Positions 23,101 to 30,799 of a DNA stretch of 64,000 nt are shown here, in pieces. The notes beneath the pieces are model-generated. The model did not search any database and was not told the origin of the DNA. It was given only the letters and a program-made list of their open reading frames with translations. A program made the position numbers and the translations under genes. How positions within the stretch are numbered: the stretch's first letter is position 1; each line of letters opens with the position of its first letter. The stretch comes from Scolanthus callimorphus (Eukaryota > Cnidaria > Anthozoa > Actiniaria > Edwardsiidae): NCBI GenBank assembly GCA_033964015.1, contig CM066924.1:12692746-12756745 (forward strand), given 5' to 3'.

Positions 23101-25085
23101 TTCCGCATTGGTGCGAGCAGGAAGACCAGCTCGACCATTGAGAAACTATGCAGTCTCGGGGCTGGCAGGGAGGGATAGGGGGTGTCAACCATTGCAAGGT
23201 GCGAAAATTAAGACGAACAGTAGCACTACGTCAAGGAGTATTATCCGACGCATTCCTCGTAGTTCTCAGTAGTTTCTGCTCTGTGCCGGTCGATTTCTAA
23301 CAAGCCGGAACAAAGTTACGAAAGTATTTATGATTTGGTTTAACACTGTCAACGCGGACATCATGTAGATTATCTTGTACTCGCTGACCAATACAAGAAA
23401 GGTTTTGAATCTGAAACATTCGCTAACATGTTGGAATCAATTAGTGTTGCTGAATGTAGCATACCACACTGCTGATTCTTTTTGTCGCATTTTCTAGCAT
23501 GAGTACCGCCACTGGGTGCTCGGTTGATGTGTGGCCAAGGATCCAGCACCAAATTAGCTCGTCCCATGCAGGGTTGGTCAAAGCTAGCCTCGTTCCAGGC
23601 TCTCGTGATGCCACTACACCCGTGCCACGCATTAAGAGACTGGGGACGAGCACGTGTAGAGACTGCGCATCCGGTGAATGTGTCGTGTGACGTTGACCAT
23701 TCTCGTACCCAGAGCTCCCCAGCTCGTCTGCTCGCAGGGGAGGCTCTAGGGACATCCATTTGAGTGGCTTCGCTGATTGGCTGATTTTTAACGTTAGGGC
23801 ATGCGCAGAAAGTTGTTTCTCTCGACGGCTCTGTATCAAATATCGCACATGCGTCAATGGCTGTCACCAGAGCCTCCCCCGCGAGGTGACGAGCCGGGGA
23901 GCTCTGGGTTAGAGAATGGACGTTGACTGGATGGTGTGATACTAAAATCACAAGCTACATAAACTACGAAGAGGGCATTCCAGCATCTGAATTATTGTAC
24001 CATGCCCGCGTTTGCGCTAAAAATAGCCGCTAGTCCTATATAAAACCTTCACATAAGGTCTGCAGCCATATTCGAAATATTTGTTTCATGTGCGCACTTT
24101 GAGAACATTGTTATCCAAATTTTTGCACACATAAAGAAAGCTCTGTTTAAGTAAAACGAAACGTGCGATTTCACTTTTACTAGACTTACCAGCACATTTA
24201 TCTTAAGATGTTTCATATTTGTGCGATATAACGAAAGCTACTAATAACATACAGTAAGCAGCTAAGGTATTTACAGTGACATACAGTGTGTAATGTAATA
24301 TACAGTAAGCATGAAGAAAGTTATGTTATGGACTTCCATGGCGTGACAAATAAATTAACTATATACATATAGTCAATTTCTAAAATAAATCCGCCCCCCC
24401 CCCCCCAAAAAAAAGCTTTTAGTAAAAGCTACGACTAGCATATCCATTGTACTTCTGAGCATGGCGTGACACAAGAAGGCACAAATTTCAAGAAGTTTGA
24501 TCCGATTTGCCTGTACAAGTTCCTACTATAAATAAGTTTAAAAAATTAAGCCACAGTCCTTCAGAGTATTTCTTGTTTCAGGGCATAGTCTTTAATGTAA
24601 TTTCTATTTTTACAAGAAACTATACTTTGGAAAATGAAAGTGTTGGAAAGTGCTTTTTCTCTGAGTCAGTATTTTCTGACTGTGTCAATAAAAAAAAAGA
24701 ATTTTATTACATAAAGCTAATCCTCACTAATGCCTGACTTACCATGCTCACAGCAAGTCGCTCGGTACCCTGGTTTGCATCTACAATACCCCGACATCGG
24801 AATCCCGCCATTCCGACATGATTGTCTGTTGCAAGGGTTCTGCTGCCGAAAGTCATTGTAAGGGCATTTACCTCCGCACTCTGCATTTTTTTTGATATAC
24901 CTTGTCCTGACCGTAATGCCCGAATTACCACACTGGTGTGAGCAAGAAGACCAGTCTGTCCAACTGGAAACAATACAGTTTTTGGGTTGGCAAGGGGGAG
25001 GGCCCGAACGTCTACGACGCCAAGACATGACCGATGGTACAAAGAGAAACAGCACACAAAGCAGCAACATTACCACGCGATGCAT
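7805..25085 (-). CDS. Giant secreted TSP1/EGF/FN3-like repeat protein, ten exons
   Basis: Exons on the minus strand: 24743-25085, 19958-20139, 18670-18918, 17986-18237, 17446-17665, 16811-17126, 16107-16342, 10231-15677, 8638-9249 and 7805-8191. All introns are GT-AG and every junction keeps phase, giving 8244 coding bases (2747 residues and a stop) with no frameshift. Order: signal peptide (about 1-21), thrombospondin-1 domain (37-90), a short EGF-like piece, a calcium-binding EGF (DINEC, 115-140), four cysteine-rich modules (about 176-520), then about 19 fibronectin-III-like repeats to the end. The repeats have the pattern D-x-(S/T)-P-P...SANW-x-GF-x-D-x-ESGI...YYVTV-x-A-x-N-x-AGL...SNGV-x-ID. 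With no membrane anchor seen, a secreted adhesive or matrix role is inferred, not shown. I do not recognise an exact named orthologue. The C-terminus may be incomplete if further exons exist below 7805. Confidence 0.88.
8310..8425 (-). repeat. Fold-back repeat with hammerhead-like core, in intron 9
   Basis: The arms ACAAATAGAGGACAAAACAG (8312-8331) and its complement near 8397-8423 flank a motif that reads on the minus strand CTGATGA, then GGACT...AGTCC, then GAAAC (8383-8350). This recalls the hammerhead ribozyme core carried by some Penelope-like elements, but there is one extra A before stem II. Confidence 0.45.
8638..9249 (-). CDS. Exon 9: FN3-like repeats 17 and 18
   Basis: The acceptor is CTTGGCAG and the donor is TCTAAG|GTGAGT; 612 bp, phase 0-0. 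It contains WTSRDPESGITKTEYCVGTT and DRESGINSCRFAI, with extra cysteine pairs (ACHDCH) like those in repeat 11 of exon 8. It ends at DVTPPSK. Confidence 0.9.
9680..9952. mobile_element. Inverted-repeat element (AGGCCCGTAGCCAGGG ends), intron 8
   Basis: The left end CAGGCCCGTAGCCAGGG and the right end CCCTGGCTACGGGCCT are inverted; about 270 bp with no coding capacity. CAG-type ends suggest a hAT-like non-autonomous element, but no target duplication was found. Confidence 0.6.
10231..15677 (-). CDS. Exon 8: 5.4-kb exon with sixteen FN3-like repeats
   Basis: The acceptor is TTTTTCAACAG at 15688-15678; the donor is GCCAAT|GTAAGT at 10231/10230. It is open for 5447 bp. Sixteen roughly 105-residue repeats begin at PP-type linkers such as DTTEPQGGWVRDG, DSSPPIPGAIYDG, DHDPPRAGIVNDG, DTTPPLADAFSVKDG and DTSPPTKGHVIDG; a seventeenth starts at the end. 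The Trp in SANW and the Tyr in YYVTV match core residues of fibronectin-III folds, but the family is divergent. Many N-x-S/T sites suggest glycosylation. Antisense open frames across this exon are shadows. Confidence 0.92.
16107..16342 (-). CDS. Exon 7: linker into the FN3-like repeat array
   Basis: The acceptor is TTGTTCCAG at 16351-16343; the donor is GGAG|GTAGGT (phase 1). It encodes CDGLYASCSPAITDAISITS, then a segment with YRWYLLDAGSQCG that resembles the second half of an FN3-like repeat. Open frame above the acceptor is excluded because the phase from exon 6 would meet a stop there. Confidence 0.8.
16811..17126 (-). CDS. Exon 6: cysteine-rich module 4
   Basis: The acceptor is TTTTTGCAG and the donor is GAAAG|GTAATG (phase 2). 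The alternative donor six bases downstream would include a stop. It encodes GKDYFHQQVNPDNECQWCD, then SPCNDSNPCTMNDRCLKGRC and a final cysteine cluster. Confidence 0.85.
17446..17665 (-). CDS. Exon 5: cysteine-rich module 3
   Basis: The acceptor is ACTATAG and the donor is CTCAG|GTATTC (phase 1). It reads WCEPAVSTSSFTSRDGTPC, then DDGNKCTAADTCNRGHC, the same module type as exons 3 and 4, and a Gly-rich cysteine tail. Too short and mixed for a simple open-frame scan, but it fits both flanking phases exactly. Confidence 0.82.
17986..18237 (-). CDS. Exon 4: cysteine-rich module 2
   Basis: A symmetric phase 0-0 exon of 252 bp, homologous to exon 3: W at the start, then DDRCFNGTCLKGVPYSCLPC, NPGYC and the end PGNPCQ. 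The acceptor is CTTTCAG and the donor is CCAG|GTAATC. It clearly arose by tandem exon duplication with exon 3. Confidence 0.85.
18487..18606. repeat. Half copy of the TTTTAGTCAA-end element, intron 3
   Basis: It matches the reverse complement of about 7158-7257: AATCACACTAGTAGGTCAAT, then CTGGTCATTT, then CGACACTTTTCGCT. One end only. Confidence 0.6.
18670..18918 (-). CDS. Exon 3: cysteine-rich module 1
   Basis: A symmetric phase 0-0 exon of 249 bp, with acceptor ATTTCAG and donor GTCAG|GTAACT. The module reads CSDGVACTRNDRCVNQRCVG, then a second cysteine cluster with NPGYC, and ends PGYQCQ. Symmetric phase suits exon shuffling or duplication. Confidence 0.85.
19131..19740. mobile_element. 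Candidate inverted-repeat element in intron 2
   Basis: The left end AAGGAGGCTCCAAATAGTTTT and the right end AAAACTATTTCAAGCCTCCT are about 22-bp inverted repeats some 600 bp apart. The interior has CG-rich stretches (GCGCGCGCTCGC) and no gene. Confidence 0.5.
19958..20139 (-). CDS. Exon 2: calcium-binding EGF domain
   Basis: The acceptor is CCTTTAG at 20146-20140; the donor is CCAG|GTACGG at 19958/19957. The phase-1 join makes GAC and gives DINECTTQRPCQHKC, the calcium-binding EGF start, then NTYGSYTCQC. The tail, ending NPSNPCQ, resembles the ends of exons 3 and 4. The exon was not apparent as a long open frame; splice logic finds it. Confidence 0.85.
20399..20672. repeat. G-rich repeat element with inverted ends
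   Basis: TTCCAGGGGGAGGGG-type units recur at least six times with varied spacers. The ends TTGGGGCTGAGGACCT and AGGTCCTCAATCCCCCCAGTG are inverted. The G blocks could form quadruplexes. Both strands stay open by chance because of low complexity. Confidence 0.65.
20872..21126. mobile_element. Fold-back MITE with 8-bp target duplication GATCAGTA
   Basis: A 255-bp element with long inverted repeats containing GACTCCCATATTTTTT and GGTCGGGGATGATCGTCG. It is flanked by GATCAGTA at 20864-20871 and 21127-21134. An 8-bp duplication is typical of hAT-type transposition. No coding capacity. Confidence 0.8.
21790..21955. repeat. Long hairpin (ATTACACGG ends)
   Basis: The arms GATATGAGTTTTATTTTC and its complement, flanked by ATTACACGG / CCGTGTAAT, enclose a second inverted pair ACAATATTTTAC / GTAAAATATTGT around a short loop CATTCGCTGCGCTCATTC. 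Almost the whole sequence pairs with itself. Confidence 0.7.
22131..22323. repeat. Near-perfect hairpin element, copy 1
   Basis: The left arm AGCAATAAAAGTACTTTC...GTGCTCTCTG...TTACAAACACGAGG...ACTTGAAAGACAC folds onto its complement, ending at 22323. The loop is GAGCCGAAGGCGAG. A half copy lies at 30434-30502. Confidence 0.75.
22920..23253 (-). pseudogene. Relative of exon 1 (signal peptide-TSP1-EGF) with two frame breaks
   Basis: ATG at 23253 opens a signal peptide (MRRIILLDVVLLFVLIFAP). The TSP1 domain follows in another frame (CIVSQWSSWSSCSHQCG...CGGRC), and the EGF-like tail YCQCRLGYKGTCCES in a third. It ends in a good donor G|GTATGT with the same phase 1 as exon 1, so it could splice to the EGF exon as an alternative first exon if the breaks (near 23205 and 22970) are sequence errors. 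Divergence from exon 1 is considerable, yet cysteine spacing is conserved, which argues for past or present selection. As read, it is not translatable. Confidence 0.65.
23698..23918. mobile_element. Mutator-like MITE, copy 2, with 9-bp target duplication
   Basis: A 221-bp copy of the element at 5456-5675, with the same inverted ends CATTCTCGTACCCAGAGC / GAGAATG. It is flanked by GACGTTGAC at 23689-23697 and 23919-23927. The different flanking duplications of equal length show two independent insertions. Confidence 0.82.
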
Positions 25086-25612
25086 CGTGAGTTTTGTACA
25101 CGAGGCGTACCTTACTTCAGCCGGTTCGTCATTCTGCAAGGAATACATGCGACATTTGAAAACGGTTAAATATTGCTTATTAATATAATATGGATTTTAA
25201 TTAACATGACAAAACGCGGCGTTTCAACAGACTGAAATTCGATGTTAATGCTCCGCTGAAATAAGTTTAGACGGAAAACATGCCTATCATAGAAATATTT
25301 TTCAAAACGGTCTCAATGGAGCTGATCAATAGTTTTGCTCAATAACTTGTCTGTTGTCGATGGAATAGAAAAGCTGGATCGTGCAGTTTATTTACCTGTT
25401 GCTGAGTTATTCATTCTTTCTTTCTCGTTGCACATCGGAATTCGTCAAAGCTTGCAATGAATTCCACAATAGAAAATCCTTCAAGTAGGATTTTTTGGTA
25501 GTTCAGGAAAATGGTGAAAGCATTTGACATAATAGAGAGAAATGACGCACTCTCTTGTTTACATACTGCTGAGATGATATGACCTTTTTATGCAAACTTA
25601 ATCAGACGGTCT
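24426..25612 (-). repeat. Segment duplicated at 50317-51475
   Basis: It covers exon 1 of the large gene with about 0.5 kb upstream and 0.3 kb downstream. Shared landmarks include CAAGAAGTTTGA, CGATTTGCCTG, GGGCATAGTCTTTA-like text, the whole exon and AATCAGACGGTCT at the upstream end. Confidence 0.8.
24743..25085 (-). CDS. Exon 1: signal peptide, thrombospondin-1 domain, EGF-like tail
   Basis: The start ATG at 25085 is chosen because it opens a classic signal peptide (MHRVVMLLLCVLFLFVPSVM). An in-frame ATG further upstream would add 21 polar residues. The TSP1 domain carries WTDWSSCSHQCG and the spaced cysteines of the family. It is followed by GYCRCKPGYRATCCEH. The donor is CATG|GTAAGT at 24743/24742, phase 1. 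Its close copy lies at 50626-50962. Confidence 0.88.
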
Positions 25613-25697
25613 TCCACTACCTATTCACATACTTCCTGTGTCACAGTCACGCCTAACGCGCAGCTACGTGACACGGCGGGTGACACGGTCACCTTGA
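25086..25697. other. Upstream region of the large gene
   Basis: 5' flank of the start codon at 25085 (minus strand). It is AT-rich and no clear TATA box or initiator can be assigned. Most of it is conserved in the copy at 50963-51475, so a promoter may have been duplicated with the exon. Confidence 0.4.
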
Positions 25698-26045
25698 AAT
25701 GGGGAGTTTGCAGGTGTTGCGTGACATTTTGAATCTTGATCCTAACAAAACGAAAATACCATATTTGAAAAGAGCTTGCCGAAATTAGAAAAAGCCGAAA
25801 ATTTGAGTTGATTTGGATAAATATTAGCAAAGTTATTGGCGCCCGAAGTAGGCTTGCCGAACAACATTTAATAAACCTATAGGAAAACAACCAACTTCCG
25901 ACGCTCATAACTTCTGTGTTATTTGTCGAAATCACCTCAAATTTGAGGATTTCACACATTTCGGTGAGCTCTTTTCAAATATGGTGTTTTTATTTTGCTA
26001 GGATCAAAATTCAAAATGTCACGCAACACCTGCAAACTCCCCATT
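25698..26045. mobile_element. Fold-back element (AATGGGGAGTTTGCAGG ends)
   Basis: The left arm GGGGAGTTTGCAGGTGTTGC...GACATTTTGAAT...CATATTTGAAAAGAGCT is the approximate complement of the right arm ending CAAACTCCCCATT. The arms are about 77 bp and the whole about 348 bp. No coding capacity. Target duplication not clear. Confidence 0.7.
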
Positions 26046-27113
26046 CGAGATAAGAATATGTTGAGATAAATATTGGTGGTTTTCACATGACGTCAAAACA
26101 TGCTAAGTAACCTAAACCTCTGCAGAGATGACTTTAAGTGTTGATTATAACTCTACTGAAGGAGTCGTCACGCCAAATCTCGGCACTTCCTGACACGCAG
26201 GTTGGAGATATCGCTGAAGCTATTTAGTCGCGCAACACCAGTGGGGTGCCGAAGAGGCAAAACGTGAAACAATATTTTTCGTCCATCTCACATTCCATGG
26301 TGGAATGACGTCCATTTTTTTGTTCGTGCGCGAAAAACACTGTGGCGCCCGACTGCGGGATACCTGTGGCACGTGATATGGCGCGTGCCACTGCGCGCGC
26401 ACCTTGGGGTATGAAATGAAGATGGCAGCGAGTTTTGTGGAACGCAAACAGCTCGGTAAGGAATGACCTTGTCGAGTTAACATTGTTGTTAGGATTAACA
26501 ATACTTAGATTTAGATGCCTTTATGCCATAGGAAACCGCTGTCAAGGTTTGGTAGAACAGTGTGTTAAGGAGTTGTAATAAATGATGTTGTCGTTACGAA
26601 ACTCAACGCCTGGTGTCTTGTAAATACCCTCGCGGTTCGCACCCACAGATCGGCCGTGGTCTGTGTTGGTGACAAACACTTTGGGAACAATGTGAAAAAG
26701 CGCCGGTAGTTAGGATTGAAAGAGCTAGTTCTCTTTCAAATAAGAAACAAAACAGAAACAAAAAGGGCAGTCACGCTTCTGTTCCATTTCCTCTCTACAT
26801 GTAAATACAAAAAACATGCCTAGCTCCAAAAAGGGGGGTGCTTAGCCCCCTCTCAGTTCAAAAAGTGGGGTGCTCGAGCACCCCCTCTCCCCCCGGGTCC
26901 GCCGCCTATGTTAATATTATCAGCTTTACTTTTTTGTGAATTTGGAACACTTTTTATACGTTACCAGTACTCTTGATCACTTTTTTCATTGTGGGCAGAA
27001 TTTGATCGAGCACCTTGTTCACTTTGAGCGACATTTTAGCACTTTTTGTCAGTTTTCAACGTGTTAATGCAACGCAACGTTTTCGGTAAGCCGAATATTA
27101 CAAATAAACAAAT

Positions 27114-27219
27114 ATGAATAATTCGAATTCCACCTTGTCGTCAGACTTTGTCATGGAAATACACGAGGAATTTTACCGTGAGCTAGAAAAAAGAGGTGAT
27201 TTTGAGTGCTTAGAAACAT
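27114..27219 (+). CDS. Possible short first exon
   Basis: ATG at 27114 opens MNNSNSTLSSDFVMEIHEEF, continuing acidic/basic and helix-like to a donor AAACAT|GTATGT at 27219/27220. No partner exon or homology was found. It may be a transposon-derived fragment or chance. Confidence 0.2.
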
Positions 27220-28552
27220 GTATGTATAGTTGTATATTTATTTGTTTTTGTATTCATGTGTGTATATATTTTTGGCCTCGTCCTGTAATCCAGTGATTGA
27301 CTGCAAGAGGGTGAATTAAACCACATTTTTATTATATTACTATACTGTATGCTGAATCAACAGTTTAAAGAGCTTGAATGAAAATGTTGGGTTATCTTTT
27401 AAGATAAGAACAAAAAAGGTTTTGTTCAAAAAACATTGTTTTAATATGGTCAATTATTGCTTAACCGATGAAGCTTGACATCTGCAAGAAACACAACTGT
27501 CGAGCACTATTGCTAAATTTCGAGCACTTTTTCGAAAATTCGGTCACTATTTGAGCACTGTTTTCAGCATTTTTCCATCGCAATCGCGACAAGCCTCCCT
27601 ACTAATAGAATGAATGGATACAAACAAACAAAGTATACAAATCACAGTAAATATTCGAAGGCTCTCCTATCCAGGAGAGCTCACCTGGATTCAAGATTTA
27701 CAACGAAATGCGCTTTTGTTCTGAGTTCTTATGCTTACTTACGTTCTTGCAAAACGTCATTTTTTTACTCAATTTTGGAGTGTAAACAGATCGTGATTCA
27801 CTACATTTCAAACTACTCATTCCTTGAAAACTTTCTTTTCATTTTCAGTTCTATGATTGCCCATAAGAGGAATCGTCAAGTGCAAATAACCTGTCTTTAT
27901 TTTCGTTTACGCCGCGAACACGAAAACTAAAGCCAAACCGGCCCGGCACATTCTCATCATGATGGGCAAATTTCTTGACTTTTTCGCCTTTTCCAACACA
28001 CATGCAGATTGTTGATCCTTTCTTATGATTTCTTGTCGAATTTATCATTATCTTTGATATATTTGAGGATAATATTTGCTTGTTTTCGCAATATAAAGTG
28101 CATCACAACCTTCAAAAAACAAGTGCCGGTTCTCGGAAGAGCAAGCATCGAAATGGTTTCCCTGCCAGTCTCCACCAATAAGAAGCCAGCTATGTAACCA
28201 CACCTGCCTTACCGATGAGCTTGGGGGCCTGGGACGACAGTTTACTTCCGGTTTAACAAAACAGTATACTTCTTATGTCAAATCAGAGAAAATTCGAATT
28301 TTTAAAATGTTAAAGTGTTGTTTAACTTGTTTCCATAGAGCCTAGCATGGGATTAGCGAATATGTAAAAACTTTTTGAGTTATGATATCTGAATGGTTTA
28401 AAAACACCCAAATCAAGCGTAAAAAAATCATTTCCTAATTTATCTGAAAATCCATGCTAGGTCTTATGCACAATGCCTAGGCGGTTATATAGCCACAGAT
28501 TTGGCAGATTCCATTAAGAAATGGAAGACAAACTATAGGTGTTTCTGTTTCG

Positions 28553-28590
28553 ATGACGTCACTATGACGTCACATGATGACGTCATCATT
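28553..28590. promoter_or_regulatory. Cluster of three TGACGTCA-type palindromes
   Basis: ATGACGTCACTATGACGTCA and a further GATGACGTCATC follow each other. These match cyclic-AMP response elements, but the same text is part of a dispersed repeat family, so regulation is only a possibility. Confidence 0.3.
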
Positions 28591-30433
28591 TTCAAAGCTT
28601 TTCCAAAATGGATCTTTCCTGTAAATATTATCCTTAAGCATATTCATTTCGCAGAATTATGATTTTTTTAATTTTCCCTAGCAACGGCTCAAAAAGATAG
28701 GTCATATCATTGAATCATAGTCGTTTTTGCCGAATGCACTTGGGAGGACTGGGTCGAGTCGCGCGCGGGCTAGTGTGGGTATTTTAGCGTGGTTACCAAG
28801 CCAAAAGCATGGTGGACAGATCGAGAACTCGAGTCTCTGTGATTCCTGCAAGTTTTCATTCAAAATTTCACAGTTTTCTTGCTACTTTTGCCGAAATTCT
28901 TATCAAAAGAGGATCTCCTGTGACTTCCTTATAAGGTAAATGATTCCAATATGGTTTGGCCGTGAGGTGTTGAAAATCGGCAATTTTCGGTTGGAGATTG
29001 TTTCATATGAAATCCACCCTTAATTTAACTAGTTGACACTGTCAATGACGTCATCAAAACAAGAAAAAAGCGCATCTTTAGAGGAGGGGAACACTGTGGC
29101 AGGCAACCAAACTTAGTCCGATTGTTTCAAGGACAAGGGGTTGCAACACTATGGCCACGTGGCATGAGCATGGCTAGAAATTGAGGACACTTCAGCGGAT
29201 TATCGCATGAGTGGCGCGCGGGCTCACCTTCAAACACGTCACGCGCTTTTTTCTTGTTTTGATGACGTGTTTGATTTAATTTAAAATCCAACTGACATGA
29301 TGTTACTTACAGCACGTGAAACTCTAAAATGACAGGTTTTAACAGCATATTTAGCCAGGAACTGCAGTTCGGGCATGTGCAATAATAGACACAGGTATCC
29401 CGTGAATGTACTTTTGGGCTCCCTGTGTAGTTTAGCAATCTAGAAATGCAGTTTATAGAGCTAACTAGAAGTTTCTAATAGAAAGTGAAGTGCTCGCTGC
29501 AACAACAGACAATGCACCTCCTGCATGGTGAACAAGCAATAGAAATCACCTGAAGAGCAATATGCAAGGCAAAGGATTTCTTGCATCTTCATCTTGTTTA
29601 TCATCTTGTTTATCATGCTTGAGTTTTAGGCTTTAATAAGGGTGATACAAATTTATCTTATTGTGTTCAAAATTTATAAATTTTAACACTCAAAGATAAA
29701 ATTTGTATCTCCATATGGTCATGTAATATTGTCTATGCATGCAGCTTAATGAGGTGTAGACTGAATATGAGATAAATATTCACTTGTTGTGCTATAAAAC
29801 AACAGTAAATTTGCCAGAAACTTAGCCCATCAAAATAGGGATGCAACAAAATGTAAGAATATAGAAAAAAAATCTAAACAATTATTTTTCATTTCAGAAA
29901 AAGCTTTTAATCAAATTTTTCATCTCTCAGATTAATACAGATCCCTACCAGTAATATTGTTGGATTTATCCATCAGATTTTCTTGTATATTATTCCTGAA
30001 TAATGTGTGTGCAATTGTAATCACTTAGCAGTTTTTGGCTGGCTTTTAAAAAATTGTCTAGTAACATCACTGGAATTTAAATTCTTGTGCCGAGTCTACA
30101 AAAGAAAAGAAAAAAATCCAAAAGTGAGCACACAAAAATATCACTCAATCAGTCAAGTTTATTTATGATTAATACACTGTTTGCAGGAAATGAATATATT
30201 GATTACATATTTTCATCTGTTTACAATTGTAATGGAAGTTAACCCAAAGCCCAATTGGCCACAAAAAGTCGTCTTCATCCTTTTCAGAAATTACCTTAGC
30301 TTGTTTAGGGGAAATTGCAAATTGAAACAATAACATTTTTCAACTACTTGTAAACTGTGAAAGATTCATATCAGCTAAGCTAAAAAAAACCCTATGTATT
30401 TGGAGAATTCCCCTCTCTAGGGCCAAGTAGCTT

Positions 30434-30502
30434 TAATTAAGCGATAAAAGTACTTTCCGCGTGCTCTCTGTCTTCTTACAAACACGAGGGGGATGTTGGG
30501 AG
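30434..30502. repeat. Half copy of the 22-kb hairpin element
   Basis: AGCGATAAAAGTACTTTCCG through GTGCTCTCTG and ACAAACACGAGG matches the left arm at 22131-22200. The second arm is missing. Confidence 0.7.
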
Positions 30503-30580
30503 ATCTGTTGTCAAAATACGCTTTAAAAACATCTACAAATATACAATCACGACTGACAAAGGCACATGACTGTTACTTAC

Positions 30581-30717
30581 CGATAACCTCCGAATTTAAA
30601 CAACAATTTCTGTAAACCGATCGACAAATCGTGAATGTTTTCCATCTTGACAAGAATGGCGTCGCTAACTCTCCGAGCAAAGGACTCTGGGGGAATGTGC
30701 CACCGACGGAACCCCAT
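30581..30717 (-). CDS. Possible first exon of an unrecognised gene
   Basis: ATG at 30717 (MGFRRWHIPPESFARR...) or the inner ATG giving MENIHDLSIGLQKLLFKFGG runs to a very good donor TATCG|GTAAGTAAC at 30581/30580. The region upstream is CpG-containing, as animal promoters may be. No downstream exon could be linked. Confidence 0.3.
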
Positions 30718-30799
30718 TTTCAGCCGAGAAAATGATCGTACTGCGCATGCGCCACATTCCAAGGGCGTTAGGAGAAAGGGCGTTATGACTTGTCCAGAT

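Larger units (their letters stand above)
20140..24742. other. Intron 1 of the large gene, rich in fold-back elements
   Basis: A 4.6-kb intron between the signal-peptide exon and the EGF exon. It holds five separate fold-back or inverted-repeat elements (listed individually) and a damaged relative of exon 1. The remaining sequence is AT-rich and unassigned. Confidence 0.75.
26046..30433. other. Gene-poor stretch
   Basis: No convincing gene. It holds C/G-rich repeat ends at 26829-26905 (AGCCCCCTCTC / GTGCTCGAGCACCCCCT), clustered TGACGTCA sites at 28553-28590, an inverted pair CCTAGCATGG / CCATGCTAGG at 28343-28459, and a unit of the CRE-rich family at 29040-29170. Open frames here are short and random-looking. 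Confidence 0.45.

Noticed and set aside
24707..25057. 116-codon minus-strand frame overlapping exon 1
   Set aside because: It overlaps exon 1 in another frame without conserved residues; the TSP1 frame explains the sequence.
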